64,000 nucleotides of DNA. Source: Acanthamoeba sp. SK_2022b (lineage: Eukaryota > Discosea > Longamoebia > Acanthamoebidae). The stretch spans positions 186,001 to 250,000 of the forward strand of contig JANDJZ010001746.1 in the NCBI GenBank assembly GCA_027943245.1. The letters are read 5' to 3'. A program made the position numbers and the translations under genes. Below the pieces are notes generated by a model. It did not search any database, was not told where the DNA came from, and saw only the letters and a list, made by a program, of their open reading frames with translations. This document shows, piece after piece, positions 30,544 to 40,845 of the stretch; positions within the stretch are counted from its first letter, which is position 1; every line of letters starts with the position of its first letter.

Positions 30544-31389
30544 ATGTCCTCATATCAAGACCACCAGGCCCTGTCGGGGCTGACGCTGGGCAAACCCACC
30601 GCCTACCGCGATCGCTACGACGCCGCGCTGCTGCAGGCGGTGCCGCGCAGCATGAACCGCGAGCCGCTGGGCCTGTATCCCGATAACCTGCCCTTCCACG
30701 GTGCGGACATCTGGACGCTGTACGAACTCTCCTGGCTGAACGCCAACGGCTTGCCGCAGGTGGCGGTCGGTGAAATCAGCCTCAACGCCGACAGCCTGAA
30801 CCTGATCGAATCGAAAAGCTTCAAGCTGTACCTCAACAGCTTCAACCAAACCCCGTTCGCCGATTGGGAAACGGTGCGCAGCACCCTGCAGCGCGATCTG
30901 TCCGCCTGCGCCCAGGGCGAGGTCAGCGTCACCCTGTTCAGCGTCGGGCAGCTGGAAGGCACGCCGATCGCCCGTCTGGCCGGCGATTGCATCGACCAGC
31001 AGGATATCCGCATCGACAATTATGAGTTCAACGCCGACTACCTGCTGAACGCCGCCGCTGAAGAGGTAGTGGAAGAGCGCTTGGTCAGCCACCTGCTGAA
31101 GTCCAATTGCCTGATCACCCATCAACCGGACTGGGGCTCGGTGCAGATAAGCTACCGCGGCGGCAAGATCGATCGCGAAGCGCTGCTGCGCTATCTGGTT
31201 TCCTTCCGCCACCACAACGAATTCCACGAGCAGTGCGTCGAGCGCATCTTCAACGATCTGATGCGCTATTGCCGGCCGCAAAGCCTGACGGTCTACGCTC
31301 GCTATACCCGCCGCGGCGGGCTGGATATCAACCCGTGGCGCAGCAACGTCGAATTCGCCCCCGAGCACGGCCGCCTGGCGCGCCAATAA
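30544..31389 (+). CDS. queF: NADPH-dependent 7-cyano-7-deazaguanine reductase QueF
   Basis: QueF reduces preQ0 to preQ1 in queuosine synthesis. The 281-residue length marks it as the long, two-domain type, as in E. coli. The NADPH motif [13 protein letters not shown] is at residues 89-101. The catalytic Cys is C189 in [15 protein letters not shown], with the acid D196; the substrate-binding Glu lies in [13 protein letters not shown]. It is divergent from syd across 63 bp. Confidence 0.97.
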   Translation: MSSYQDHQALSGLTLGKPTAYRDRYDAALLQAVPRSMNREPLGLYPDNLPFHGADIWTLYELSWLNANGLPQVAVGEISLNADSLNLIESKSFKLYLNSFNQTPFADWETVRSTLQRDLSACAQGEVSVTLFSVGQLEGTPIARLAGDCIDQQDIRIDNYEFNADYLLNAAAEEVVEERLVSHLLKSNCLITHQPDWGSVQISYRGGKIDREALLRYLVSFRHHNEFHEQCVERIFNDLMRYCRPQSLTVYARYTRRGGLDINPWRSNVEFAPEHGRLARQ

Positions 31390-31400
31390 GTGCGAAACAT

Positions 31401-31424
31401 TGCTCAACAACTGAGCTAACGAGC
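31401..31424 (-). other. tRNA D-arm-like hairpin in the queF-ppnN gap
   Basis: On the minus strand this reads like a tRNA D-arm: TCGTTAGCTCAGTTG followed by TTGAGCA. The first 15 bases match what I recall of E. coli tRNA-Lys. No anticodon arm, T-arm or CCA follows, so it is not a tRNA gene. The same bases form a small hairpin GCTCA-ACAAC-TGAGC. The rest of the 192-bp gap shows nothing I recognise. Confidence 0.3.
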
Positions 31425-31581
31425 GGTTTGTGTTGGTAAAAGCACAGGGACGGCGGTAAGGTTAAAACGAGGCTGCGGCCGGGCAGAGCGCCCGCTTCGC
31501 CGCAGCACGCCAACCATAACGAGATGCTGTTTTGCTGCGTATGGATTACTACCGCCCCGCACCGGGTGCAAAGGAGTTACC

Positions 31582-32946
31582 TTGATTACACACATCAGCC
31601 CGCTTGGCTCTATGGATTTATTGTCGCAGCTGGAAGTAGACATGCTGAAGCGCACCGCCAGCAGCGACCTGTACCGCCTGTTCCGCAACTGTTCGCTGGC
31701 CGTGTTGAACTCCGGCAGCCAAACCGACAACAGCAAGCAGCTGCTGTCGCGCTATGAAACCTTCGACATCAACGTGCTGCGCCGCGAGCGCGGGGTGAAG
31801 CTGGAGCTGGTCAATCCGCCGGAAGAGGCGTTCGTCGACGGCCGCATCATCCGCTCGCTGCAGGCCAACCTGTTCGCCGTGCTGCGCGACATCCTGTTCG
31901 TGCATGGCCAAATCGCCAGCGCCGGCCGCTTCCAGCACCTGAACCTGGAAAACTCGGCCCACATCACCAACCTGGTGTTCTCGATCCTGCGCAATGCACG
32001 CACGCTGCATCTGGATGAAGATCCCAATATGGTGGTGTGCTGGGGCGGCCACTCGATCAACGAAAACGAATACCTGTACGCGCGCAAGGTCGGCAGCCAG
32101 CTGGGCCTGCGCGAGCTGAACATCTGCACCGGCTGCGGGCCGGGCGCCATGGAAGCGCCGATGAAAGGCGCGGCGGTCGGTCACGCGCAGCAGCGTTACC
32201 GCAACAGCCGCTTCATCGGCATGACCGAGCCGTCGATCATCGCCGCCGAGCCGCCTAACCCGCTGGTCAACGAGCTGGTGATCATGCCGGACATCGAAAA
32301 ACGCCTGGAAGCCTTCGTGCGTATCGCACACGGCATCATCATCTTCCCGGGCGGCGTCGGCACCGCCGAAGAGCTGCTGTACCTGCTGGGTATCCTGATG
32401 AACCCGGAGAACAGCGAACAGGTGCTGCCGCTGATCCTGACCGGGCCGAAAGAGAGCGCCGACTACTTCCGCGTGCTGGACGAGTTCATCATGAACACGC
32501 TGGGCGACGAAGCGCGCCGCCATTACACCATCATCATCGACGATCCGGCGGAAGTGGCGCGGCAGATGAAGCAAGCCATGCCGCTGGTGAAGGAAAACCG
32601 CCGCAACACCGGCGACGCCTACAGCTTCAACTGGTCGATCCGCATCGCGCCGGATCTGCAGCTGCCGTTCGAGCCGACCCATGAGAACATGGCGAACCTC
32701 AATCTGTATCCGAACCAGCCGCCGGAGCAATTGGCCGCCGCGCTGCGCCGCGCGTTCTCCGGCATCGTGGCCGGCAACGTGAAGGAAAATGGCATCCATG
32801 CCATCGAGCAGTTCGGCCCGTACAAGCTGCACGGTGAACCGCAGATGATGAAGCAGATGGACAGCCTGCTGCAGGGCTTTGTCGCCCAGCACCGCATGAA
32901 GCTGCCGGGCAGCGCCTATGTGCCCTGCTACGAAATCGTAGCCTGA
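31582..32946 (+). CDS. ppnN: pyrimidine/purine nucleotide 5'-monophosphate nucleosidase PpnN (YgdH)
   Basis: PpnN splits nucleotide monophosphates into base and ribose 5-phosphate; in E. coli it is activated by (p)ppGpp. The 454-residue length equals the E. coli protein. The start is a TTG at 31582, with AAGGAG 5 bases upstream; the N-terminus [20 protein letters not shown] is nearly identical to E. coli. The LOG-type motif is [13 protein letters not shown], preceded by [16 protein letters not shown]. It is followed by a good terminator. Confidence 0.97.
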   Translation: MITHISPLGSMDLLSQLEVDMLKRTASSDLYRLFRNCSLAVLNSGSQTDNSKQLLSRYETFDINVLRRERGVKLELVNPPEEAFVDGRIIRSLQANLFAVLRDILFVHGQIASAGRFQHLNLENSAHITNLVFSILRNARTLHLDEDPNMVVCWGGHSINENEYLYARKVGSQLGLRELNICTGCGPGAMEAPMKGAAVGHAQQRYRNSRFIGMTEPSIIAAEPPNPLVNELVIMPDIEKRLEAFVRIAHGIIIFPGGVGTAEELLYLLGILMNPENSEQVLPLILTGPKESADYFRVLDEFIMNTLGDEARRHYTIIIDDPAEVARQMKQAMPLVKENRRNTGDAYSFNWSIRIAPDLQLPFEPTHENMANLNLYPNQPPEQLAAALRRAFSGIVAGNVKENGIHAIEQFGPYKLHGEPQMMKQMDSLLQGFVAQHRMKLPGSAYVPCYEIVA

Positions 32947-32957
32947 CCCTCAATCCC

Positions 32958-32985
32958 GGGCGGCGTAACAGCCGCCCTGTTTTTT
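32958..32985 (+). terminator. Rho-independent terminator of ppnN
   Basis: GGGCGGC and GCCGCCC pair with a six-base loop, followed by TGTTTTTT. It lies 12 bp after the ppnN stop and just before xni. Confidence 0.9.
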
Positions 32986-33000
32986 CTGACCTTACCGCCC

Positions 33001-33759
33001 ATGATGATACACCTACTGATTGTCGACGCCCTGAACCTCATCCGCCGCATTCACGCCGTGCAGGGCTCCCCTTGCGTCAACGCCTGCCGCCACGCGCTGC
33101 AGCAGCTGATCCAACACAGCCGCCCAACCCATGCAGTGGCGGTCTTCGACGAGGACGATCGCCGCGACAGCTGGCGCCACCAAATTCTGCCGGACTACAA
33201 GGCCGGGCGCTCGCCGATGCCGGAAAATCTGCAGCAGGAGATGCCGCAGCTGCGCGAGGCCTTCGCCGAATTGGGCGTCGCCAGCTGGCATTCTCCCGGC
33301 AACGAGGCGGACGATCTGGCTGCCACGCTGGCGGCGAAGGTCGCCGGCGGCGGCCACCAGGTGACCATCGTCTCCACCGACAAAGGCTACTGCCAGCTGC
33401 TGGCGCCGAACGTGCAGATCCGCGATTACTTCCAGAAACGCTGGCTGGACATGCCCTTCGTGCAGCAAGAATTCGGCGTACAGCCGCAGCAGCTGCCGGA
33501 CTATTGGGGGCTGGCGGGGATCGGCAGCAGCAAGATCCCCGGCGTGGCCGGCATCGGGCCGAAAACCGCCGTGCTGCTGTTGCAGCAGTCGGGCAGCCTG
33601 GATGGGCTCTATCAGCACCTGGAGCAGGTGCCGGAGAAATGGCGCGGCAAGCTGGAGCAACACCGCGAGCTGGCCTACGTCAGCAAACAGGTCGCCACGC
33701 TGCGCACCGATCTGTCGCTGGACGGTAACCTGCAGCAGCTGCGCCTGCCGATACAATAA
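33001..33759 (+). CDS. xni: flap endonuclease Xni (YgdG, exonuclease IX homolog)
   Basis: Xni is a small 5'-3' flap endonuclease related to the 5' nuclease domain of DNA polymerase I. The 252-residue protein starts [22 protein letters not shown]; the second ATG is equally possible. Acidic metal-binding clusters are seen in [11 protein letters not shown] and [13 protein letters not shown]. The DNA-binding helix-hairpin-helix is [15 protein letters not shown]. The length matches E. coli (251). It is convergent with rlmM. Confidence 0.96.
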   Translation: MMIHLLIVDALNLIRRIHAVQGSPCVNACRHALQQLIQHSRPTHAVAVFDEDDRRDSWRHQILPDYKAGRSPMPENLQQEMPQLREAFAELGVASWHSPGNEADDLAATLAAKVAGGGHQVTIVSTDKGYCQLLAPNVQIRDYFQKRWLDMPFVQQEFGVQPQQLPDYWGLAGIGSSKIPGVAGIGPKTAVLLLQQSGSLDGLYQHLEQVPEKWRGKLEQHRELAYVSKQVATLRTDLSLDGNLQQLRLPIQ

Positions 33760-33782
33760 GGGCGCTGCAAGCAGCGCCCTTC
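33758..33782. terminator. hairpin between convergent xni and rlmM
   Basis: AAGGGCGCTGC and GCAGCGCCCTT form an 11-bp stem with almost no loop, beginning at the xni stop codon. T-runs are short, so it may serve both directions weakly. Confidence 0.55.
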
Positions 33783-33798
33783 ATCAGGCTTAACGCGA

Positions 33799-34902
33799 TT
33801 AATCGCGCTCGTCGCGCCGGCCCGGCACCGCCGACCACATGCGGCGCACGTGTACGGTGATCTCTTCGCGGTCGTGATACAGCTGCTTGGCGTGCACTTC
33901 GACGCTGATGCCGGCGGCGCCCAGCGCTTCGCGGATGCTCGTCAGGTTTTGCGACACTTCCTCATAGCGCTTTTTCATCGGCAGCTTGAGGTTAAAGATC
34001 GCTTCGCGGCACCAGCCTTTCACCAGCCACTGAATCATCAGGCTGGTCACCTTCGCCGGTTTCTCCACCATGTCGCACACCAACCAGTAGATCTTGCTGC
34101 TGTTCGGCTCGAACTTGAAGCCGTCGGCGCGGTGGTGCGTCACCTGGCCGGTTTCCATCAGGCTCGGCGCCATCGGGCCGTTATCCACCGAATGCACCAT
34201 CATGCTGCGTTTCACCAGCTGATAGGTCCAGCCGCCCGGGCAAGCGCCCAGATCGACCGCGTGCATGCCGCTGGCCAGGCGTTCGTCCCACTCGTCGGCG
34301 GGGATGAACACGTGGAACGCTTCTTCCAGCTTCAGCGTCGACCGGCTCGGCGCATCGGCCGGGAAGCGCAGACGCGGAATGCCCATGTAGAACGGCGAGT
34401 TGTTGTTGCTGTAGGAGTAACCGACGTAGCAGCAGCCCGGCGCGATGAAGAACACGTGCACCACCGGGCGAGTCGGGTTCTCGCGCGCCATCAGCACCTT
34501 CTGCTCGCGCATCGCGCCGCGCAGCGGCACCGTCAGCTTGCGGCAGAACTTCATCAGCTCTTTGCTTTCGTTGGTGTCCGGCACTTCCACCCGCAGCTCA
34601 CCGCCGCGATCCACCACGCCGATCAGCATGCCGACGATCGGCGATACCCGATCTTCCGGCGGCAGATCGCGCAGCAGCTCACCCACCACGATCATCTGGC
34701 GGGCGAAAATCAGTTCGCGGAACGGAATTTCCCGCGCCAGGCGGTCGGCATCGTCCGGCTGATAGCATTCGAACAGCACGTAACCGCTGTGCTCTTTTAC
34801 CCGCGCAAAGCCGTAAATCTCCAGTTGGGCGGCTTTGTCGGTGATCTCCGCCGCACACTCTTTTTCAAAGCCGGGACGGCAGTACAACGCAATCTTATTC
34901 AT
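33799..34902 (-). CDS. rlmM: 23S rRNA (cytidine(2498)-2'-O)-methyltransferase RlmM
   Basis: RlmM methylates the 2'-O of C2498 in 23S rRNA using S-adenosylmethionine. The 367-residue protein has an N-terminal THUMP-type domain (about 1-170) and a Rossmann methyltransferase domain with the SAM loop [14 protein letters not shown] at residues 217-230. The length matches E. coli (366). Its start overlaps the 3' end of ygdD by 8 bp, so the two are translationally coupled. Confidence 0.97.
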   Translation of the reverse strand: MNKIALYCRPGFEKECAAEITDKAAQLEIYGFARVKEHSGYVLFECYQPDDADRLAREIPFRELIFARQMIVVGELLRDLPPEDRVSPIVGMLIGVVDRGGELRVEVPDTNESKELMKFCRKLTVPLRGAMREQKVLMARENPTRPVVHVFFIAPGCCYVGYSYSNNNSPFYMGIPRLRFPADAPSRSTLKLEEAFHVFIPADEWDERLASGMHAVDLGACPGGWTYQLVKRSMMVHSVDNGPMAPSLMETGQVTHHRADGFKFEPNSSKIYWLVCDMVEKPAKVTSLMIQWLVKGWCREAIFNLKLPMKKRYEEVSQNLTSIREALGAAGISVEVHAKQLYHDREEITVHVRRMWSAVPGRRDERD

Positions 34903-35290
34903 GGCGCTCGGCCTTTTTCCTCAGACGCAAAGCGCCAATCAACATCAATATCCAGCCGATCAGGAAGCACACGCCGCCAACCGGCGTGATATAAACCCAG
35001 ACCTTCAGGTGCGACAGCGCCAGGCAATAGAGGCTGCCGCTGAACAACACGGTGCCGAACGCCAACAGCGCTCCGCTCCAGTAAAACCACAGGCTCACGC
35101 GGCGCTGCATCGCGACCGCCAGCGCCAGGATGGCCAGGGTGTGGAATCCCTGATATTCCAGCCCGGTGCGGATCCAGGCCATTTCGTTGGCGCCGAGCGT
35201 ACCGCTTAGCACATGCGCGCCGAATGCGCCCAACGCGACAAACACAAAGCCGCTGATAGCGGCGAAAACCAGCATGGAACGGCTGCTCAT
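34895..35290 (-). CDS. ygdD: DUF423 family inner membrane protein YgdD
   Basis: This small membrane protein of 131 residues has four predicted helices (about 7-25, 45-62, 70-90, 100-122). The N-terminal [15 protein letters not shown] and [15 protein letters not shown] segments are typical of the DUF423 family. Its function is not known. It lies downstream of gcvA (51-bp gap) and overlaps rlmM, as in E. coli. Confidence 0.95.
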   Translation of the reverse strand: MSSRSMLVFAAISGFVFVALGAFGAHVLSGTLGANEMAWIRTGLEYQGFHTLAILALAVAMQRRVSLWFYWSGALLAFGTVLFSGSLYCLALSHLKVWVYITPVGGVCFLIGWILMLIGALRLRKKAERHE

Positions 35291-35341
35291 CGTGATCTAT
35301 CCCATTAAAAATCACCGGCTGCGGCAAGGCGGCGGCCGGCC

Positions 35342-36259
35342 TTATTGTTCGTAGCGGAAGCGGAACTTCTCTTGTTCGCTGGCGGCACGCGCCAGGATCC
35401 ACTGCCGGAAGGCGGCTATTTTACCCAGTTCTGCCTGGCTGTCATGACATACCAGATAAAAAGCGTTTTTACTGACCAGCACATCGTTGAACGGGCACAC
35501 CAGGCGACCGGCTTCAATCTCGGTTTGCGCCATCACGTTGTTCACCAGCGCCACGCCCTGGCCGTGTACCGCCGCCTGCACCACCATGGCGCTGTGGCTG
35601 AAGATCGGCCCCTGCTGCACGTTGATGTGCTGCAACCCCAGTTGGCGCGTATAGGCCAGCCAGTCGCGGCGCGAAACGTCGTGCAGCAGCGTATGATAAG
35701 CCAGATCCTCGGCGGTTTTCAGCGGATGATCGCCGGTCAGCAGGCTAGGCGAACACACCGGCAGCAGATATTCCGCATACAGGCGCTCGGCACGCAGCCC
35801 CGGCCAGTTGCCACGGCCGTAGAAAATCGCCACGTCAACGTCGTCCGCCAGCTTGTCTTCTTCGCGGTCCACCGCCTGGATGCGCACGTCGATCCCCGGA
35901 TAAGCTGAGTTAAAGCCGGACAGGCGCGGCACCAGCCACTGAATGGCGAAGCTCGGCGGCAGGCTGACGGTCAATGCCCCCTTGGCGCTGCGTGCCTGCA
36001 GCTTGCGCGTCGCCTCGTTGATCGAAGAGAAGATCTCCTTGATATCAAGGTAGTAACTTTGCCCCTCTTCGGTCAGCAGAAGCGAGCGGTTGCGCCGGCG
36101 AAACAGCTTCAGCCCGAGGAAGTCCTCCAGCGACTTGATCTGGTGGCTCACCGCGGCCTGGGTCACGAACAGCTCTTCCGCCGCCTTGGTGAAACTCAGG
36201 TGGCGAGCGGCCGCATCGAACACACGCAGCGCATTGAGGGGAGGTAAGCGTTTAGACAT
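35342..36259 (-). CDS. gcvA: glycine cleavage system LysR-type regulator GcvA
   Basis: GcvA activates gcvTHP in the presence of glycine, represses it with GcvR in its absence, and activates gcvB. The 305-residue protein has the N-terminal winged helix-turn-helix (LNALRVFDAAARHLSFTKAAEELFVTQAAVSHQIKSLED span, residues 7-45) and a substrate-binding domain from about 90. The length equals E. coli. It is divergent from gcvB; 174 bp separate the start codon from the inferred GcvB start, a normal space for a shared GcvA operator. Confidence 0.97.
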   Translation of the reverse strand: MSKRLPPLNALRVFDAAARHLSFTKAAEELFVTQAAVSHQIKSLEDFLGLKLFRRRNRSLLLTEEGQSYYLDIKEIFSSINEATRKLQARSAKGALTVSLPPSFAIQWLVPRLSGFNSAYPGIDVRIQAVDREEDKLADDVDVAIFYGRGNWPGLRAERLYAEYLLPVCSPSLLTGDHPLKTAEDLAYHTLLHDVSRRDWLAYTRQLGLQHINVQQGPIFSHSAMVVQAAVHGQGVALVNNVMAQTEIEAGRLVCPFNDVLVSKNAFYLVCHDSQAELGKIAAFRQWILARAASEQEKFRFRYEQ

Positions 36260-36398
36260 TAAATTAGCTACTTTTGTGTAACATTAATCCGAATGATTCG
36301 GTGCCGAAAATCGGGCGGCTTTGCGTGGCAAGCCATCGGTAAACGCTAACGGCGTATTGCCATTAGTTTTTTTAATCCGAGCCATTATAATTTGTCCG

Positions 36399-36427
36399 TT
36401 GAGGATGCGCCAGCAAATACCTATAGT
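36399..36427 (+). promoter_or_regulatory. gcvB promoter
   Basis: TTGAGG (36399-36404) and TATAGT (36422-36427) are 17 bp apart. The RNA start predicted from homology (36434) is 7 bases downstream of the -10. Confidence 0.8.
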
Positions 36428-36433
36428 GGCGGC

Positions 36434-36635
36434 ACTTCCCGGGCCGGAACGAAAAGGGAGTGGGTGTCGAGGACGCCGATGAACTTTTGGCTTGTGGTTG
36501 TGATGTTGTGTTTGCAAATTGTCCGGCGATTCCGGACATGGTAGCTAGGCTACTGTTTTTTCACTTCCTGTACATTTACCCTGTCTGTCCATAGTGATTT
36601 TATGCAGCACCGCAAAACTTGCGGTGCTTTTTTTT
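36434..36635 (+). ncRNA. gcvB: GcvB small RNA
   Basis: GcvB is an Hfq-dependent RNA that represses many amino acid and peptide transport mRNAs. The sequence starts ACTTCC, then GGCCGGAACGAAAAG, as in E. coli. The GU-rich seed region R1, GTGGTTGTGATGTTGTGTTT, is at 36494-36513. The 3' part with TTCACTTCCTGTACATTTAC (36559-36578) and CTGTCTGTCCATAGTGATT is nearly identical to E. coli. It ends in a strong terminator. About 202 nt, against about 205 in E. coli. It is divergent from gcvA. Confidence 0.97.
36605..36635 (+). terminator. GcvB terminator
   Basis: AGCACCGCAA and TTGCGGTGCT form a 10-bp stem, followed by eight T residues. Confidence 0.93.
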
Positions 36636-36644
36636 GCCTGACGG

Positions 36645-36869
36645 TTACTGGTTGCTTTCAACCATCTCTTTCACATCGGCGCGGTTGATCTGCTGCTCGA
36701 CGCCGTTGGCGTCTTTATAGCTGATCATGCCGGTGTCGTTGTCCACTTTAGGCTTGCCGTCAGCGACAATGGTGCGTCCGTCATTGGTATGCATCACGTA
36801 GTTGCTGGAACAGGCGGCCAGGGTGAACGTAAGCATCAGAGCAGAGAGAACTGCGGCTGTTTTCTTCAT
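36645..36869 (-). CDS. ygdI: DUF903 lipoprotein YgdI
   Basis: This 74-residue lipoprotein has a signal peptide with the lipobox LAAC (C20). The mature part, SSNYVMHTNDGRTIVADGKP and the rest, matches the YgdI/YgdR family of small envelope lipoproteins with an SH3-like fold. The function is unknown. YgdI is the better name because of its place between gcvB and csdA as in E. coli; YgdR is a close paralogue. It faces the GcvB terminator. Confidence 0.9.
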   Translation of the reverse strand: MKKTAAVLSALMLTFTLAACSSNYVMHTNDGRTIVADGKPKVDNDTGMISYKDANGVEQQINRADVKEMVESNQ

Positions 36870-37065
36870 TGAGGACTCCTTTGTAGTTTTAAATGCTGAT
36901 AAATACCTTTTATCTGTATAGATGCGATTAATTAGCGCACATTTAATAGCATAACAAACTTTCCAAATTTTGCCAGGCGATAAGTCCTAATAGGCAGGAT
37001 CGCTTGTCTCCGGCGGCAAAATAGGACAGGATCACCCATCGACTCAAGCCAGTGACAATCAGGGT

Positions 37066-38271
37066 ATGACGCCTTTTAACCCCAGCCTTTTTCGCCAACA
37101 GTTTCCCGCGCTCGCGCAGGACGGCATCTATCTGGACAGCGCCGCCACCGCGTTGAAACCGCAGGCGGTGATCGACGCCACGCAGCAATTTTATCGCGAT
37201 GACGCCGCCACCGTGCACCGCAGCCAGCATCGGGCAGCGCAGGATCTGACCGCCCGTTTCGAACGAGCGCGCGTCCAGGTGGCCCAGTTGATCAATGCGC
37301 CGTCGGCCGACGACATCGTCTGGACGCGCGGCACCACCGAGGCGATCAACCTGGTGGCGCAGAGCTACCTGCGTCCGCGCCTGCAGCCGGGCGATGAAAT
37401 CCTGGTAAGTGAAGCGGAACACCACGCCAACCTGATCCCCTGGCTGATGGTGGCAGAGCAAACCGGCGCGCGGGTGGTGAAACTGCCGATCGGCGCCGAT
37501 CGGTTGCCGGATTTGACGCAGCTGCCCACCCTGCTCAACGACAACACCCGCCTGTTGGCGCTGGGGCAAATGTCCAACGTCACCGGCGGCTGCCCGGATC
37601 TGGCGCCGGCGATCGCACAGGCGCATGCCGCCGGCGCACGCGTGATGATCGACGGCGCTCAGGGCGTGGTTCACGGCCCGGCCGACGTACAGCGGCTCGA
37701 CATCGATTTCTACGCCTTCTCCGGCCACAAGCTGTATGGCCCGACCGGCATCGGCGCGCTGTACGGCAAAGCCGAGCTGCTGGCGCAGATGGCGCCGTGG
37801 CAAGGCGGCGGCAAGATGCTGACCCAGGCGTCGTTCGACGGTTTTACCCCGCAAAAACCGCCGCACTGCTTCGAAGCCGGCACGCCGAACATCGCCGGCG
37901 TGCTGGGGTTGGCCGCGGCGCTCACCTGGCTCAACGAGCAGGACATGGCGGCGGCGGAGCGCTACAGCCGCGAGCTGGCGGACCAGGCGGAACAGCGGTT
38001 GGCGCAGCTACCGGGCTTTCGCAGCTTCCGCAGCTCCGGCTCCAGCCTGCTGGCGTTCGATATCGCCGGCGTACACCACAGCGACATCGTCACGCTGTTG
38101 GCGGAGCAAGGCATTGCGCTGCGCGCCGGCCAACACTGCGCGCAGCCGCTGATGGCGGCGTTAGGCGTCAGCGGCACGCTGCGCGCATCGTTCGCCCCCT
38201 ACAATACGCAACAGGACGTCGATACGCTGGTCAGCGCGTTGACTCACGCCCTCGATCTGCTGGCCGACTGA
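37066..38271 (+). CDS. csdA: cysteine desulfurase CsdA
   Basis: CsdA takes sulfur from cysteine (and selenium from selenocysteine) with pyridoxal phosphate, passing it to CsdE. The 401-residue length equals that of E. coli. The PLP lysine is K222 in [14 protein letters not shown], the His stacking on PLP is in SEAEHHAN (H119), and the persulfide Cys is C359 in [11 protein letters not shown]. It is followed by csdE after about 20 bp. Confidence 0.97.
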   Translation: MTPFNPSLFRQQFPALAQDGIYLDSAATALKPQAVIDATQQFYRDDAATVHRSQHRAAQDLTARFERARVQVAQLINAPSADDIVWTRGTTEAINLVAQSYLRPRLQPGDEILVSEAEHHANLIPWLMVAEQTGARVVKLPIGADRLPDLTQLPTLLNDNTRLLALGQMSNVTGGCPDLAPAIAQAHAAGARVMIDGAQGVVHGPADVQRLDIDFYAFSGHKLYGPTGIGALYGKAELLAQMAPWQGGGKMLTQASFDGFTPQKPPHCFEAGTPNIAGVLGLAAALTWLNEQDMAAAERYSRELADQAEQRLAQLPGFRSFRSSGSSLLAFDIAGVHHSDIVTLLAEQGIALRAGQHCAQPLMAALGVSGTLRASFAPYNTQQDVDTLVSALTHALDLLAD

Positions 38272-38290
38272 CTTGATTCCCGGAGACGCT

Positions 38291-38725
38291 ATGCTCGCCC
38301 CCCATCCTTTTGGCCGAGAGGTCACCGCCGAAGCGTTGATCGCCACCTTCAGCACGCTGAAACAGTGGGAAGACCGCTACCGCCAGCTGATTATGCTCGC
38401 GAAACGGCTGCCGCCGCTGCCGGAGGCCTTGCGCAGTGAAGAAATAGCGTTGAGCGGGTGTGAAAACCGCGTCTGGTTGGGGCACCAGTTGCTGGAAGAC
38501 GGCACGCTGCACTTCTATGGCGACAGCGAAGGCCGCATCGTGCGCGGCCTGTTGGCGGTGCTGCTGACCGAAGTGGAAGGGAAAACGCCGCAGCAGATCG
38601 CCGCATTGGATCCGCTGGCGCTGTTCGACCGCCTGGCATTGCGCGCGCAGCTGAGCGCCACCCGCGCCAGCGGCCTGGCGGCGTTGGCCGCCGCCGTAAA
38701 GGCCATCGCCGCCCGTTACGCCTGA
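38291..38725 (+). CDS. csdE: cysteine desulfurase sulfur acceptor CsdE
   Basis: CsdE accepts sulfur from CsdA and stimulates it; it also links to TcdA. The ATG at 38291 has GGAG upstream and gives 144 residues (E. coli 147); a TTG six codons earlier is less likely. The acceptor Cys is C57 in [11 protein letters not shown], the SufE-family motif. The last 10 bp overlap the 3' end of the convergent tcdA. Confidence 0.95.
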   Translation: MLAPHPFGREVTAEALIATFSTLKQWEDRYRQLIMLAKRLPPLPEALRSEEIALSGCENRVWLGHQLLEDGTLHFYGDSEGRIVRGLLAVLLTEVEGKTPQQIAALDPLALFDRLALRAQLSATRASGLAALAAAVKAIAARYA

Positions 38726-39522
38726 CGCGCCGCCTTCGCCACCATCTTTTTCAGCGCGTGCGACACGGCGACGAAGCCGAAGGTCGCGGTGACCATGGTC
38801 GCCGCGCCGAATCCCGCGCTGCAATCCATTCTTTTCGGCCCTTCCGCCGTACTGCGCGAAGCGCACACCGAACCGTCCGGCTGCGGGTAAACCAGCGGCT
38901 CGCTGGAGAAGACGCAGTCGATGCCCAGCTTGCCCTTGCCGTTTTTCACCACGTTGAAATCGTGCTTCAGCCGCTCGCGCAGTTTGGCGGCCAGCGGATC
39001 CTGGATGGTTTTCGCCAGATCGGCCACTTCGATCTTGGTCGGGTCAATCTGCCCGCCGGCGCCGCCGGTAGTCACCACCGGGATCTTGAAGCGGCGGCAG
39101 TATGACAGCAACGCCGCCTTCGGCCGCACGCTGTCGATCGCGTCGATGACGTAGCTGAAGTTATGGTCCAGCAGCTCGGCGACGTTGTCCGGGGTGATGA
39201 AATCGTCGATGCAGGTCACCCGGCATTCCGGGTTAATCGTCAGGATACGCTCCGCCATCACCTCGGTTTTCGATTGCCCGACGTGTTGGCGCAACGCGTG
39301 GATCTGGCGGTTGGTATTGGTGACGCAAACATCATCCATGTCGATCAGGGTGATGGCGCCGATGCCGGTGCGCGCCAGTGCCTCAGCCGCCCAGGAACCC
39401 ACGCCGCCGATGCCGATCACGCAGACGTGCGCCTGCGCGAACACCGCCAGCGCCTGCTGGCCGTACAACCGTGCCGTGCCGCCGAAACGCTGCAGATAGG
39501 CTTCCGAATAAGCTGTGCTCAT
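38716..39522 (-). CDS. tcdA: tRNA threonylcarbamoyladenosine dehydratase TcdA (CsdL)
   Basis: TcdA dehydrates t6A37 of tRNAs to cyclic t6A using ATP; CsdA and CsdE take part in this in E. coli. The 268-residue E1-like protein has the nucleotide-binding [19 protein letters not shown] (about residues 36-54) and [15 protein letters not shown]. The C-terminal hydrophobic region around 245-260 may touch the membrane. It is convergent with csdE and overlaps it by 10 bp. Confidence 0.96.
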   Translation of the reverse strand: MSTAYSEAYLQRFGGTARLYGQQALAVFAQAHVCVIGIGGVGSWAAEALARTGIGAITLIDMDDVCVTNTNRQIHALRQHVGQSKTEVMAERILTINPECRVTCIDDFITPDNVAELLDHNFSYVIDAIDSVRPKAALLSYCRRFKIPVVTTGGAGGQIDPTKIEVADLAKTIQDPLAAKLRERLKHDFNVVKNGKGKLGIDCVFSSEPLVYPQPDGSVCASRSTAEGPKRMDCSAGFGAATMVTATFGFVAVSHALKKMVAKAARQA

Positions 39523-39554
39523 AACGCTTTAATTACCTTCGTAATGCAAATGAT

Positions 39555-39577
39555 AAGGGCCGGAAAATCCGGCCCTT
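39555..39577 (-). terminator. hairpin after mltA
   Basis: AAGGGCCGGA and TCCGGCCCTT form a perfect stem with an AA loop between the mltA stop and the tcdA start. No T-run follows on the minus strand, so the strength is uncertain. Confidence 0.5.
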
Positions 39578-39606
39578 GCGGGTCACTCTTTTCACGCCGT
39601 ATGCGT

Positions 39607-40743
39607 TTAGCGGGTGGCCAGCAACGAACCGCCGCCGTTTGACTGATTGGCGCTGAACAGCTGGCCACCGCCGTTGTTCTTCAGCACCCAGACGCGGCCA
39701 TAGTGGTTGTAGTATCCCGCCGAGTGGCCGGCTTCCGGCCCGATACCCTGATACATGTCAAAATGCTGGCCCTTGATGGCGCCGCCCACGTCGAGCGCGA
39801 CCATCAGGCGCATCTCGTATTTTCCCGTGAATTTGCCCTTGTTGTCCAGCAGCGGCACTTCGGCCAGCAGCGTGGTGCCCGCCGGGATCAGCGAACGGTC
39901 GGAGGCCACCGAGGCTTTGGCGATCAGCGGCACCGCGCTGGCGCCCTTCACCGGCGCAAAAGCTTCCGGGCGGAAGAACACGAACGACGGATTTTGCTCC
40001 AGCAGCTCACGCACCTCTGCGGCGCTGTGGGTATCCGCCCACTGACGGATCGCCTGCATCGACATGTCCGCCTTGGCCACTTCGCCGCGATCGATCAGCA
40101 CCTTGCCGATGCTGCGATAAGCGTGACCGTTCTTGCCGCCGTAGCCGAAGAACACCAGCGGCTGGCCGTTGCCGTAGTCGACGTAGCCACTGCCCTGGAC
40201 TTCCATCATGAAGTTGTCCATCAGCGAGTTGGTGTAAGCGATGATATAGCGATCGTCGAGCGCGCCGGAATAGATGCCCGCGCGATCCGGCAAGCGGCCT
40301 CTGCCCTTCGGCGGCATGCGGTACAGCGGATAGCGGAACTCGCCCTGTTGGGTATAGCGCGCCTGCACCACCGGCGTGTAGTAGCCGGTAAACTGCACGT
40401 TGCCGTAATTGTCGACGCCTTCCATCTGGTAAGCGCTGAGGCCGTACTGGCTCAGCATGCGCGTGTCGGCGCCGGACGCCATCCAGCTTTGCACCGCCTG
40501 ATAGGTGCTGTTGTTGCGGTTAAACAGCGAAGGCGATGCGTACTTGATCTCCATCAGCTGATCCGAGTAGTCCTTGGCGTTGACCGGCGAACCTTTGGCG
40601 TTGGGCTGATTGACCAGCTCCAGCGATTGATCCAGACGGCCGTCTTTATATTGCTGACCCCGATCGGTCGGCTTGGACGAACAGCCCGCCAACACCGCCA
40701 CTATCACCCCGCCCAGCAGGTATTTGCCCCAACGTCCTTTCAT
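39607..40743 (-). CDS. mltA: membrane-bound lytic murein transglycosylase A
   Basis: MltA is an outer-membrane lipoprotein that cleaves peptidoglycan between MurNAc and GlcNAc to form 1,6-anhydro products. The start at 40743 (MKGRWGKYLL) gives 378 residues and a lipoprotein signal with LAGC (C21), as in E. coli. Conserved MltA parts are VQFTGYYTPVVQA, QGSGYVDYGNGQP and the 3D domain MVALDVGGAIKGQHFDMYQGIG holding the catalytic Asp. It faces away from the metZWV operon. Confidence 0.97.
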   Translation of the reverse strand: MKGRWGKYLLGGVIVAVLAGCSSKPTDRGQQYKDGRLDQSLELVNQPNAKGSPVNAKDYSDQLMEIKYASPSLFNRNNSTYQAVQSWMASGADTRMLSQYGLSAYQMEGVDNYGNVQFTGYYTPVVQARYTQQGEFRYPLYRMPPKGRGRLPDRAGIYSGALDDRYIIAYTNSLMDNFMMEVQGSGYVDYGNGQPLVFFGYGGKNGHAYRSIGKVLIDRGEVAKADMSMQAIRQWADTHSAAEVRELLEQNPSFVFFRPEAFAPVKGASAVPLIAKASVASDRSLIPAGTTLLAEVPLLDNKGKFTGKYEMRLMVALDVGGAIKGQHFDMYQGIGPEAGHSAGYYNHYGRVWVLKNNGGGQLFSANQSNGGGSLLATR

Positions 40744-40845
40744 CGCGCACACTCTCAAACTGATATGATCTACCGGCTGAACGATAACAAACGCTCATTG
40801 ATAAAGGAATCGCTGCAAATAAAAAAAGCCGCACGGAGGATGGTG

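Noticed and set aside
31401..31424. A complete tRNA gene in the queF-ppnN gap
   Set aside because: Only a D-arm-like segment is present; anticodon and T arms are missing.
36284..36517. A 77-codon minus-strand frame across the gcvA-gcvB gap
   Set aside because: It overlaps the gcvB promoter and RNA on the other strand and has no homology or ribosome site.
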